A DNA stretch of 64,000 bases from Oryzias latipes (taxonomy: Eukaryota > Chordata > Actinopteri > Beloniformes > Adrianichthyidae), in the NCBI RefSeq assembly GCF_002234675.1, contig NC_019876.2:18421354-18485353 (forward strand), in the 5' to 3' direction. The position numbers and the translations under genes are program-made. The notes beneath the pieces were generated by a model, which was given only the letters and a program-made list of their open reading frames with translations, searched no databases and was not told the origin of the DNA. Below are positions 44,034 to 55,039 of the stretch, in pieces (the first letter of the stretch is position 1; the number at the start of each line of letters is the position of its first letter).

Positions 44034-45109
44034 CAGGGGTCGGGAACCTATGGCTCGCGAGCCATATATGGCTCTTTTGATGGTCACATGTGGCTCGCAG
44101 ACAAATCTTTAATTATACTTTTTTTTTTCATTAGACCAGTCCTTCTCGGGCGCGATGCGATGCCAGAAGAGCGGAGTAGTAGCGGTGCTTGGAGAAAAAA
44201 CTATCAGTTTACTATTATCTATTAATTCACAGAGTTTGTACCACCCGGAAACCTGTGAATTGCCGTGCCTAAAACGGCGCGCTCCCGTCTCTGAGAAAGA
44301 GCGCGCAGTTGCGGGGACGGGATGTGTGAGGGAGAAGGGGGGGGGGGCAGCAGGTGAATCGCGCAGGGATGGCAAAAACGTAAACCCCGCTGCCCGTCAC
44401 TCACTGCAGCGTGTGAGTGTGTGTTTAACTCCGCGTCTGCATGTGATCAGTCTGTCTCACATCTACAAAACATTCAGACCTACGATGACGTTTAAAGTCT
44501 CAACGCCTGCATGAAGAAGAAACTCACCACGTATCAACCGGACAAGACCATCAGCAAAACTACCACGAATCATTTATTAGCAACAGCATAACGATGACTT
44601 ATTGTACTTTAAAAGTGTTAAAATTACATCAAATGCACACATTCATTTGTATTTTTAGTTTTAAAAATATTGTCGCGGACTGAGTTTAACTTGGCTGTTG
44701 GGCCTCGTTAAAAGTTCTGGAGTTCATGGAACGCATCGATCAAGCAGTGATCTGATTGGCCCTTTGTTCTGTCGCTCAGCCTGTTGTTAGGGAGTTTGGA
44801 CCAATGGGGTTCAGCCATGGGCCGAATAAGGGAAATGGGAGGACTGGAGCGGGAGCAGGGGAATAAAAAGTTGAGAGAAGCGCTCTCGTCTCGTCTCGTC
44901 TCGGCGGGCGAGAATAAGGAGTTGCTGAATTAATTGTTCGGCGTTTGTTGCGGTCTGCAGTAACCAGAACAAAGAACCTTAAAAGAGGTTAAGTCTCCGT
45001 GCCTCAGTGTGGGAAAGGGACACTACATTATTGTATGGCTCTTTCAAAATTACATTTAAAAATATGTGGCGTTTATGGCTCTCTTGGTCAAAAAGGTTCC
45101 CGACCCCTG
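44034..45109. mobile_element. Nonautonomous hAT element with 8-bp target duplication
   Basis: Termini CAGGGGTCGGGAACCT and AGGTTCCCGACCCCTG are perfect 16-bp inverted repeats. Both sides are flanked by GCCTAACA (44026-44033 and 45110-45117), the 8-bp duplication expected of hAT. Subterminal TATGGCTC motifs are repeated. There is no transposase frame. It lies in the left arm of the foldback element and itself contains a solo LTR at 44671-45027. Confidence 0.9.
44671..45027 (+). mobile_element. Solo LTR nested in the hAT element
   Basis: A 357-bp block begins TGTCGCGGACTG and ends GGGACACTACA, a TG...CA structure. ATAT precedes it and TTAT follows, a 4-bp target duplication with one mismatch. 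Internally there is a TATA-like GGAATAAAAAG (about 44859) and a CGTCTCGTCTCGTCTCG repeat. Removing it joins the hAT sequence smoothly into AAATAT-TGTATGGCTC. No internal retroelement sequence remains. Confidence 0.65.
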
Positions 45110-46129
45110 GCCTAACAGAAAGTAAGGTCACAGTGAGCTGTTGAGGGAGCATGTTTCCTCTACAAGAGAAGCTACACAATGCACTCACACCCCTCTCTGT
45201 CGCTGCACGTGCTCCGCTCCTCTCCTTCTTCAGCCCCCTCCTCTCACACTCACTCGGTCCCCAACACCCCCCACCCACCCACACACCCTCCCAGTCCCTG
45301 CACGCGCTCCTCTCCTTTCTTCCGCTCCCTCTTCCTCTTCCTCTCACACACGCACGCGGTCCCCAACACTTGACACGACAAATGTGGAGAGATCGAACTG
45401 TCAGGCTTTAATGAACACAATTTCTAAGAGGCGGGGCGTTGCACTCCCCCAACAACAGGTTAGATGACAGAGCCCGGTCCATTAAGCTCTGCCGTTCACG
45501 GAGCTTCAGTAGAACTCCAAAAGCCACACGGCCTAACGTAGGCCGCTATTATATATTCATGAGTGGGAAAAACCCGCTGAACCGACCTTAAAACCGCCCA
45601 AATTATGCATTTTTGACCGCAAATTTACACCCAAAACCGCCCAATCTGGCAACGCTGCTGCTAACTTCTCTTGTAGAAAATCATGCTCCCTCCACAGCTC
45701 ACTGTGACGTTACTTTCTGTTAGGCAGTTAGCCGCTCAGCCCAGTGGAAATTTCAGAATAAAAGCAGTTCCATTGCAGCTTTACTTCCGTTGTGAGTTAA
45801 TGTGTTGTGTTGTGAGTTAATGTGTTGTGAGTTATTGTGTTGTGTTGTGAGTTAATGTGTTGTGTTGTGAGTTAATGTGTTGTGAGTTATTGTGTTGTGT
45901 TGTGAGTTAATGTGTTGTGTTGTGAGTTAATGTGTTGTGTTGTGAGTTAATGTGTTGTGTTGGGATTTAATGTGTTGTGTGTAAAGTTAATGTGTTGTGT
46001 GTAAAGTTAATGTGTTGTGTGTAAAGTTAATGTGTTGTGTGTAAAGTTAATGTGTTGTGTGTAAAGTTAATGTGTTGTGTTGTGACCCTTCTGGGCCTCC
46101 GTAGGGTCAGAGTTCCAATAGAAATAGAC

Positions 46130-47075
46130 AAAATTTAAGAAGAGAATAAAATTAGATAACAAAAGTACAAAGTATTAAATATAAATAAATGTGAATATTG
46201 CAGCATCCCAACCTTTCAGAAGAATTATTGCACTTATGTGGAGTTAAATGTTTATTGCACTTGTCCCAGCTGGATGATGGCATGTTGCATTGTATGATTC
46301 AGTTCAGTCCAGTCTTCCCTCTCTGATGTCCTGTGCCAGCATTCTGATTGCTGCTGGGAAGAAGCAGTTGTGGAAGCATGTGGTGTGTGCGTGGATGCTT
46401 TCAGGCCTGCGACGTCTGAGGTTGTTGCTTGAGTCCACACACTGGATCAATGCATGGGCGGGGTGGTGTCTGTCTTTGATGGTCTTAGTCACTCTCCTCC
46501 TGCTGCGCTGTGTGTAGATGATCTCGATGGATGGAAGGTTGCAACCAATGGTTTTTCCAGCTGTGTTGATGACCCTTTGCAGCATCTTTCTCTCTTTTAT
46601 TGTGGTGTTACCAAACCAGGCTGTTAGTCCGCTGGTGAGGATGCTTTCCAGAAGCCCCCTGTAGGCTTGGGTGAAGGTCCTGCGCTTGAGTCTGGCCTTC
46701 TTCAGCAGCCTGATAAATCCATTCTGAGATTGGAGGAGAAAGTCACTTTTAACTGTACCTGTTTTACATAAGCTCTAATTTTTATTTATTTTATGTTTTT
46801 AATGTTGATATTTTATTGTAAATGTAATTTGTTGTTTCCCCCTAGCCAGGACTCCGTTGGAAAAGATATTCTTAATCTGAATGGGACAATTCCTGGGTAA
46901 AAAAAGGTTAAATAAAAATAAAATAAAAAAGTACAGCCTCTGCTGGGCTTTCTTCACTGTGGCAACAGTGTTTCTTTCCCAGCTGAGGCTGTCTGTGATC
47001 TGCAGACCCAGGAACCGGTGGCAGTCGGTACGCTCCACCACAGTCCCGTTGATGATGAGTGGCTGTTGTGGCGGA
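46130..47075 (-). mobile_element. L2/CR1-type LINE, 3' end of ORF2
   Basis: On the minus strand the frame encodes the C-terminal part of a non-LTR reverse transcriptase: VERTDCHRFLGLQITDSLSW, VKKAQQRLY, KKARLKRRTFTQAYRG, and LPSIEIIYTQRSRRR, features of fish L2/Maui-like or Rex1-like LINEs. It is split by a foreign insert at about 46735-46935. The 5' part is missing. It is a dead 5'-truncated copy. Confidence 0.8.
46735..46935. repeat. Short insert in the LINE, with LINE-type tail
   Basis: Contains CCCCCTAGCCAGGACTCCGT and TCAATGGGAC-like ATTCTTAATCTGAATGGGAC followed by TTCCTGGGTAAAAAAAGG and TAAAATAAAA repeats, the tail pattern of another fish retroposon. It interrupts the reverse transcriptase frame. 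Confidence 0.5.
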
Positions 47076-47310
47076 GCTTTCCTTTTTCTGTGGAGTTTGC
47101 ATGTGAGGGCATTTTCTCCAGTTTCCTCCCACAGTCCAAAAACATGCTTTATACTTAATTTGGTGTCTCTAAATGACCCCTAGGTGTGCATGTGTGCAGC
47201 CCTGCAACACACTGGTGACCTGTTCAGAGTGCACCACACCTTTGCCCTACAGTAGCTGCTCTTCAGCAACCCTGTGATCCCCAAAAGCAAGTTCTGAAGT
47301 TGGATGAATA
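47076..47310 (+). repeat. Dispersed SINE-like repeat (CTCCCACAGTCCAAAAACATG type)
   Basis: TTTCCTCCCACAGTCCAAAAACATG, AATTTGGTGTCTCTAAATGACC and ACACTGGTGACCTGTTCAGAGTG follow the order of a very common teleost repeat tail, ending TTGGATGAATAAA. Class not certain. Confidence 0.6.
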
Positions 47311-47369
47311 AATATTTCATCATCAACACCATTTAACAACTCAATGTTGACATTGTTGATCCTTCTTTT

Positions 47370-47595
47370 TCAAAAAGATTCTGGTTTCAAGAAAAAAATG
47401 TCTTATTTTCTGTCTTGCAGATCAAGAGTCTTTCAAAAGCAAAATAATCTTAGTTTAAGAAAACATGTCTTGGTGACAAGAATGTTTTATTAAAATAGGA
47501 ATTTATCCTCATTTTGCTTATTTAAAGAAAATTTTTTAAATTTTAGGAACTTTTGACTTATTTCCAAGGGGTCTGTTTTTGTAATAAGCAATTCT
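47370..47595. repeat. ACTGCAAAA-type MITE-like repeat, copy 2
   Basis: TTTCAAGAAAAAAATGTCTTATTTTC, TGTCTTGCAGATCAAGAG and AAATAATCTTAGTTTAAG match the copy at 57503 closely. Ends eroded. Confidence 0.5.
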
Positions 47596-47599
47596 CCCT

Positions 47600-47990
47600 G
47601 GCATGCATGTCAGTCAAATTCTACCAAATCCTGATTGGTGGCAGTCCATTTTTGCATAATTAATGCTTAGACTATGTCAGTGTTTCTGGGGTTTTTATTT
47701 GTCCACCTGCCTCTTGGGGACAGGTTTTCACTAGGATTCAGATATGGGGAAGTTCCTGGCCATGGATACAAAATCTTTGTGTTTTGTTCCCCAAGCCATT
47801 TAGATATTACTTTTGCTTGTGGCAAGGAGCTCCATTGTGCTGAATTATGCTTTGTTCATCACTAAACTGCCCCTGGATGGTTGGGAGAAGTTGCTCTCTG
47901 AAGATGCTCTTTATTCCTGGCTATTTTGTATATTTAATAAGTCTGAAAATAAAAGGGTAAGCTATGTATTTTACACAAATAGAACGTGTT
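47600..47990 (-). mobile_element. Tc1-like transposase remnant (second family)
   Basis: Antisense blocks GGGTTTTTATTTGTCCACCTG, GATTCAGATATGGGGAAGTT, GTGGCAAGGAGCTCCATTGTG and AACTGCCCCTGGATGGTTGGG correspond to the 3' part of a fish Tc1 transposase, around the catalytic DDE region. It is frameshifted and lacks both ends. It differs from the element at 6150. Confidence 0.65.
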
Positions 47991-50900
47991 AATGAAACTC
48001 TGGACTGAGTGGAATTTTTACAGCTCACCTCAGGCCTGTGGAGATTAGAGAAGAGGGGAAAGGGTCATTAGTTAGTTTATTACATGCTCTCCTTTTTCTG
48101 GTTGTGGTATGTCAAGCCAGGTGCTTTTAATGGTTGCTGTTTGAGTAGTCTAGTGCAATTTCCTGTCAATGTTGCAACATTTTGTGAGGAGATTTATGAT
48201 GTATGTTGTAAAGTTTATATCCTGACTGCAAACCTCAATCACCTTTGGAAAACTTCAAACCTATCTAAAGATGAGTAGTCCTTGAAATGTTCCATTGTTT
48301 TGTTTTTTCTGTGAAATGTGAAATATCTTTCAACAAAACTATGCAGAAAAATCTGGTTACATCAGTCAAGCTTGGGTTACTATTAAAAAAAAATGATCGA
48401 AAAACAAAGCATCAGTCCACATCTGTCTGTTTAACAATTATCATGCATAATTAGGAGGTCCCACATTATAAAACTTTAAGAGTGAAGTCATCTTCTGAGA
48501 TGGAAGGGAATCAGCAATCGTTGCAACATTTTCACTTCAGCAAAATAATTCATTTTTGCTGTGATGTAATTTATCCACAAACTTCATGTTGCTGGTGAGA
48601 AAATTACATTAACAAGTGTGTAGTTTGAAATGTACACTATCCATACAACCTACTTCTACATGTTGACCTTTTGACTTTAAACACTATTCCATGGTGCAGC
48701 TGGTTTTATTGCATACACCAAACTCCACTGCAGTAGCTGAACGTGAGCACAAGGGGTCAGCATTACAAAGACAACACATCAAGACGATTTGCCTGCCACT
48801 GCAATGCAGGTCAGTGAAGACCCTCCAGCTTGTGTCTGTTAATCTTCAACTGCAGGCAACACCAATCTGTGCAGGAAAATGTCTGGAGTCAAATTTGAGA
48901 TTTATGCAAACTGCTGCTTCAGCACTAATACTGCTCCAATATTTCAATGTCTGCGAGTATTTTCTCTCTTTATTTTGCAGAGAATTTATATGAAAGCACA
49001 AATAAAGGTAATAATAAAACTAAATGTGTCTCTTTCTTGTTAAATGAACCTCAACAAATTAAAAGTATGACTAAAGATTAGGTATGCAACGATGCACTTT
49101 ACCCGTGATTCAGTAAAATTTATCGATTTTCAGGTCATGATTTTGTTTTGTTTTTTTCAATGTGAATTGTGTATTACAAAACAAAAAAATCAGAAAAATC
49201 TTTTTGAAAAGTTGCTGCTGAGCAAGAAAGAGAAATTAAGAAAAAAACTTTAAGGCTCAAACTAAGCCTGGTTTAACATAATAAAACAATAAATACTAAA
49301 TCCTTTTTAAATTTAGTTCAATTCGTGTTTGACGCCTTTAACAGAAACATAGTGGTATGCAGTAGGGGTGCATCAATACACTTTTCCCATAATTTGGTTT
49401 AATGGTGTAGGACACAGATTTTAAACCGAGAATTGTGGTATCCTTATTACTAATAATTAACCAAAAACAATACCAAAGTATAATTCTGCAATGATTCTTG
49501 ACAAAATTCCTATATAAATATTCATCAATGGGTCCCCTTATTTATGCTGTGATTGGCTGAAACTGTTTTGATTCTTCATCAAACTGACGTCACATGCAGC
49601 ACCTTTACACTGTATTCAACACACTAATGTCTGTAACACTGCAGTGTCTTGTTTTTAAAGATTCGTTTACAAGTTTAATTTAAGGATTTTTTTTGAACAC
49701 ATGTAAGTTTAGTCTGTGAAAAAAGTCGCCATTAATATCTGGGTCAGAAACATTGCATTGGATTTGGACTGTGAATTTGTAAAAGTCATTAGTAACTGAC
49801 AGCAAAGCATCAACACTCTACTTTTCATCAATCCCAACATCCCAGGCGGACCTCATTTCACAGCTAATTTTGCGATTAGGAGATGACTCTCAAAGGCAGG
49901 AGTCAACTGAAGGTCTGTCTGCTGACAGAAAAGGACGTTTAATACACTCTAGAATGTTACACCCTTTTGAAGACTAACCCCTCCCCCCAACCTCTTAACC
50001 TACTAACACACTCATGAGAGGTATTACTTTGGCAGACGAGATGCACGTCTCTTTGCAAAAACCAAAAAGGTAATGAATACTCAGTGGTAGAGAGAATCCA
50101 GTCTGAGAGCACAAAGCCATAGCAGACAAAAAAACAAAACAAAACAGGCAAACCAGCCAGCAAAGGTGAAATTTGAGGCTTGCACGTCTGCTGGGCATGT
50201 AAAGACAGGACAGAAAAGCAGAGGTAACGCACCCTCCACTTTGTTTGTTGCCTGAAGCTGTTGGAGAAATGCCACCATGCTTTAAATGTCTATTATTTCC
50301 AGGGTGCAGTGTATTTTCCCAAAGTGTTGCATTTGCTCAGTCATGTTTCAAAGAAAAGCCCCGCCCTCAGGGATAAATGATACTGAGTAAAACTGCTTTT
50401 TTTACCGCTTTTGTATTGATTTCGATTTTCTCTCTTCTCCGTCTTCTTTAAGGGGAGAAAAAATTAAGATACTCTGACTTATATGTTACATGTGTGCAGT
50501 TTCAGTCCAGCAAAAATGGAATTTTGCATAATAAATGGGATCACAAACACAGAGTTCACCTGCTTCCAATCGTCTCTGAGTGGACAGTAATTTACTTTGA
50601 CTGTTTTGAGCCAAGCTATTTCCTCTCATCCACTCTGCATTCCCCTGACTTTGCCCAGGAGACCAATCCAGACTGATGTGTCGGCCCCTTGAGGTGTCTG
50701 CAGCTCACATGTGACCATTTCCATTAGTAAAACTGCAAGTTCTCTAAAAATCATCAATAAGATGGGGAAAAAACAGGAGAAAAACAACTTAGCTTTTAAT
50801 GTTGGTTAGCTTAAGGATGAAGGAAACAACTTTTAAACAGAAATCCAAAAAAGTTCTCTAATTACTTACATAGAGAATTCAACAGTTAAGTAAATTGCAC

Positions 50901-51190
50901 TAATATATCCAAAAATCCTAATTTTGATCAAGTTTTAAAGTCAGTATCACAAAACAACAAAAAATAAATGTTGCTTCTGAAAAACACAAACCAACGAAAA
51001 CTAAATTGAAGCAAATAAAGAAAACAGAAAAGAGTAATAACAATGATGGAGACCACCAGCTGTTTGGACATTAGATTACAAAACTAATAAAACTCCCAAA
51101 AAAAGAACCGTTTTTATAAAACAGACATCACAGACAAGCTCAATTTTTCCTCACGATTGACCTCCTGATCCAGATTGTACCAGCCAGGCC
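47991..51190. other. Intergenic, nothing firmly recognised
   Basis: AT-rich intergenic DNA. A 100-codon frame at 48691-48993 has no domain or composition that convinces me. Two short ATGCA(A/T)C..ATGCACTTT-like motifs near 49085 and 49370 may be transposon ends. Confidence 0.35.
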
Positions 51191-51194
51191 TCTC

Positions 51195-51375
51195 TGGTCA
51201 TCTGAATCTGGTCTTTTGTCAGCTGCTAGAGTCCAAACCAAACATGCCCTGCATTCAGCTTCTATGCTCCACAGATCTGGAACAGACTTCCAGAAAGCCT
51301 TAGATCAGCTGAAACACTCAGTTTACCGGTATTTAAATCCAGGTTGATCCACCTGTTTGCAGCTGCATTTGATTA
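51195..51375 (+). mobile_element. LINE ORF2 3'-terminal fragment
   Basis: The frame from about 51251 reads AFSFYAPQIWNRLPESLRSA, then FKSRLIHLFAAAF, the typical C-terminus of fish L2/Jockey-like LINE reverse transcriptases. A short insertion lies near ACCGGTATTT. Only this tail is present. Confidence 0.7.
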
Positions 51376-51892
51376 GTTTGTATTTACATTCACAATGTTA
51401 CTTTAAGCTTACTTTAAATTCAGTTTTTATTAAATTTCTTTAATTTTTATTTTGAATATTCACCTCTTTAACATTATTTTAAAATGTTTCTTCAATGTTT
51501 TGAGCAAAGAACTTGTAATTGTCATTGTACACAAAATATACTTTACAAATACGTTTACCTTGCACATGGAAATCTATTTAAAAAGGAAATCTTTCACTGT
51601 TCACAAGAAAAAAAAATGTTTATGCGTTTATTAACCAATTTTCCGCAAGAAACATAACAAAAAAGATCCACTTTGCATTTTTAAAGTTAGAAGGAAAACC
51701 TTTGGGTACGTGGCAGTTCTTAGTTTTTTCTTTAAATGTATTTAAATTGATTAAAAACTAAGTAAAACTGTCTGTAGATGAGAATATGACAACTAACTTG
51801 TCACTGTGTAACAGATTGAGGTTGCTTTATAGTATTGTTTCTTATAGGCTTATATTAAGATTTTGTTTAATGTTGAAAGAACATGGTAAATT

Positions 51893-52162
51893 GTAAATGG
51901 CATAAACTTATATAGCGCTTTCTACCCTCTTTCGAATGTCCAAAGCGCTTTACAGTCACAGTCCCATTCACCCAGTCACACACACATTCACACACTGATG
52001 GCAGCTCTGCTGCCGAACACCGGCGCCAACCTCCCACCAGAGGCAAGGTGGGTTCAGTGTCTTGCCCAAGGACAGTTTGACACATGGGCGTGCAAGGCGG
52101 GAATGGAGCCTGCAATCTTACGATCATGGGTCGACCGCCCTACCGCTGCACCACGGCCGCCC
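51893..52162 (-). mobile_element. tRNA-derived SINE, second copy
   Basis: Reverse-strand copy of the family at 7556: head GGCGGCCGTGGTGCAGCGG, GGTCGACCCATGATCG, body GTCCTTGGGCAAGACACTGAA and end AAAGCGCTATATAAG. The B-box region is mutated (GGCTCCATTCC). The body differs from the first copy by an extra CCCATTCACCCAG block. Confidence 0.82.
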
Positions 52163-52439
52163 CTGTTTTGCTGTGGATCCAGATGTGTTTTTGATTTGGA
52201 AATCATTAAAACTTCATCGTAGAGATTTGTTGACATGAAGGTGTTCTTAAATGTTACAAACATTTGTGGATAGTCAGATTCCTACATGTTTTATTGGAAA
52301 ATTCTCATACTGCTTTCAATGCAGTAATATGCATGATTGTCTTGGTTAAATTCTCTTTTATTCTTCTTTTGGACATTTATTAGAAAAATGTGTGACAGAC
52401 TAAAGTTTTTAATAAATCTTCTTTTTTTCACCTTTTGCC

Positions 52440-53790
52440 TGGATTGTAGACACACTGCATATTTTCTTTTGATCAATGAAGATGGAATTGAAGGTGAAAA
52501 GGAGATTCTGGGTCCCATGTGGCACCCCCACCTTTTTGCCCCTCTCAAACCTTATCCTCCCCTGTGGGGACCAGCCTGCAAGCACAAGAAACAGCTGGTG
52601 TGCTGCAAAAGCCAATTACAAAGGGCCCGGGCCCCCGCCGGCAGCCTGTTAGCCCGGGCTCAGGAGAATGTGATTGCTGGCTCTGGGCAGTCCATCTTTA
52701 AAGCCCATAGACGAGCTTTGATGAGGGGCGGCTGCTTTTGTCTGGAGAGGTGGCAGACTCAAAGCAGGGACTGAGACCTAGCTGCCGAGGCGAAAAAATT
52801 GGAATCTTTGATTACTGTCGTGATTTATTCATGCTACAGGACCCTGAAATGAAATAAAAGCTGGACTGTTATGTCTTTTTATAAGTATGAATGTAAAAAT
52901 CCAAAATACAGCAGGACGGGTTTAATTTGTGTGGAAAGAGGGACAATATTTAGTGGGTTACCTTAAGAAGAGCTGTACAGAAAATGTCCTCTGTCGGGGG
53001 TTAATCTGGTGTATAAGTGGGGGCTGTGCAGCTCAGGTGTATACAGCCCCAGAGGACTATTTTGCCCCTTCCAGAGAGATGTGTTAAAAATGCTTTGGCA
53101 GATGACCTGAGATGAAATACGCGAGCCAGCATGCGTCAAACAGCCTCATGCAGAAATTGATCCGAGGGGATTTACAGCTTTAATGCTGCACAAACATAAT
53201 ATTTGGCATACCTGGCTACTGTTTCCGCTCTATTGGCTTAGACTAATTATAAAGTAAATCATCCTTTTGATCACTATTATTGATAACAGCCAGTAATCCA
53301 TTCATCAAGGTAGAGACAGACACTGAGATGTTAAAGCTTCTGTCAGTTTATGAGGCTGCACAATTAAATGAATTTCAGAATAAGATAATAATAAAATAAG
53401 GCACTTAAACCTTTTTTGAGTTTATAGGTAATGTTTTTGTGTCCGATGCAAAGCCCTCTGAGGCAGCTTGCTGCAAATATGGCGAAAAGGCACAAGTTGG
53501 TGGGATCTTTGGTGTAATGCAAAGACAGTAACATAGGAGTTAACTGGCGTCCAAATTAGAAATTTGTCAGGTCCAAACACATACTGGCACCTGTGCATGA
53601 GGGCTCGCTCATAATCCTCTCGACATGCTCAGTGGGGCCCAGTAAATATAACAGTGGATGTGATTAATAAGTCATAGTGGCCTCTAAATAATAAATAGTG
53701 CACATAATTGGTGCAGTGATGGGGACAACATAATGACAGATGTGAGCCTCCTCTGAATAACTGACCGTTGACCCCTGTGCCTGTGAGGTG
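52440..53790. promoter_or_regulatory. Candidate conserved noncoding elements (three blocks)
   Basis: Three blocks (52440-52800, 53070-53320, 53560-53790) lack any repeat signature and have balanced composition unlike the surrounding AT-rich transposon DNA. They contain dense homeobox and SOX-like motifs, for example TTTGATCACTATTATTGAT near 53267 and GATGTGATTAATAAG near 53656. The short frames here do not look like proteins. This is a judgement from texture, not from alignment. They would be distal enhancers for a developmental gene outside the window or for tesk or faah2. Confidence 0.35.
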
Positions 53791-55035
53791 GCACAGTTCT
53801 ATCCCAGAGTGATTTGGTTTTGTCGTATTCAGCGCCTTACAAGGGGGGTCAAAACAAGGTTTATCACAACAAAATTTTAGGGCCACCAAAAATAAAATAC
53901 AAAAAGTTAAATTACAAGATTTAAAGGCATAAATTTTCAAGAAAAAACTCATATTTATGAGATTAAAGTCAAAGTGAGCATACACAGTGCAACAAGTGAA
54001 CGCCACGCAGCAGAGCAGACCGACTAAACTTAGTTAAACAGGTAAGCTGAATGTTTACTGATAATGTTAAAACTATTTGGAAGCTCCTTTGTTCGATTAT
54101 GATTTATTAATGTTTTATTTATTGCTGGGTGATTTGCAGGATCTCTGCAGACCATTGATGAAGCCATCGGTGTCCCTGCAGCTGTCCACTTCAAACCTTT
54201 CTTCACCCATGAAACCAAGATCTCTAAATCTGTGTGAAGCTTCCATCTGAGGAGGAGCAGCACTTTTTGGCCTTTTCAACGTTCTTATGCTAAAAAAAAA
54301 GACTATTTTCATGATAAAGTGCAGAATGCTTTGCAACTTTTCATGGACATAACATTTTAAATAGAAAATATGGAATTTTTATTGTTTGAAAGAACGGCAA
54401 CAATATCAGCCTTTAGAGAACCAATTATTTCCATTTCAAATAGAAGAATACCTATATATATAAAACATAAAATATACAATTAGAATAATTAAAATTATTG
54501 TAAAACTGTATTTTAACCAGCACTAACTCTTGCTTAGCACACCTTAGCAAAAAGTACTCTACTGGTATTTCAGTATACTAAAAGTATCCTACCAGGGATT
54601 ACCAGGGACAACCTGTAAAAGAGCCATTTTGGCTGTTTTTTTTGTTTTTTGCTGATCAATATCCCTTTAGGAAAATGTTATGCTGCTTGGTATTTATTAC
54701 ACTCTAACCTTTGCAATTTATAAGTTATATTTCTTTTTTGGCATGAATAAAAACAGAAAAATTAAGCTATTATTTTATCAAAATATGAAATTGTTTTTGA
54801 CTTTTGACAGAAGCTCGATGATGCCCTTACAAAATAAAAGACGCCCTCTGCCACACAGGATCATTCCAGTGCAGCCAATGTACTTCTAAGAAAAATGTTA
54901 AACAATGCAAGACAAAAATGACCTTTTCTCTTGTTACATCTTAAGTTTACTTTGGTGAGCCATCATCCTTTTTTCTCCTCACTACTGCTGCAAACCTGAA
55001 CTCAGACATAAATTCATTAGTTTATGATAAAAAAA
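53791..55035. other. Intergenic, nothing recognised
   Basis: AT-rich DNA without gene, RNA or nameable repeat. Confidence 0.35.
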
Positions 55036-55039
55036 AACA

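Larger units (their letters stand above)
43587..46105. mobile_element. Foldback element with terminal minisatellites
   Basis: The two ends are long inverted repeats: GGTGGCCCAGAAGGGTCACA at the left and its complement (TGTGACCCTTCTGGGCCTCC) at the right. Each arm carries a tandem array of 15-22 bp units based on ACACAACACATTAACT (about 43610-43960 left, 45792-46085 right), then a unique segment (TTTCCACTGGGCTGAG..., with GAGGGAGCATG and CTACAAGAGAAG), giving arms of about 450-500 bp. The left arm is split by a hAT element at 44034-45109; removing it restores the match. The loop (45175-45650) is pyrimidine-rich with GGTCCCCAACAC duplicated. I see no transposase and did not resolve a target duplication. 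Confidence 0.82.

Noticed and set aside
43610-46085. CRISPR-like regular arrays
   Set aside because: Direct, spacer-free tandem minisatellites mirrored in both arms of a eukaryotic foldback element; no unique spacers.
48691-48993. 100-codon open frame in the intergenic region
   Set aside because: No recognisable domain, no splice or promoter context, and length not surprising for the composition.
52337-52774. 145-codon plus-strand frame over the candidate noncoding element
   Set aside because: No family resemblance and no splice context. Sequence texture fits regulatory DNA better, but a cross-species codon-substitution test would decide.
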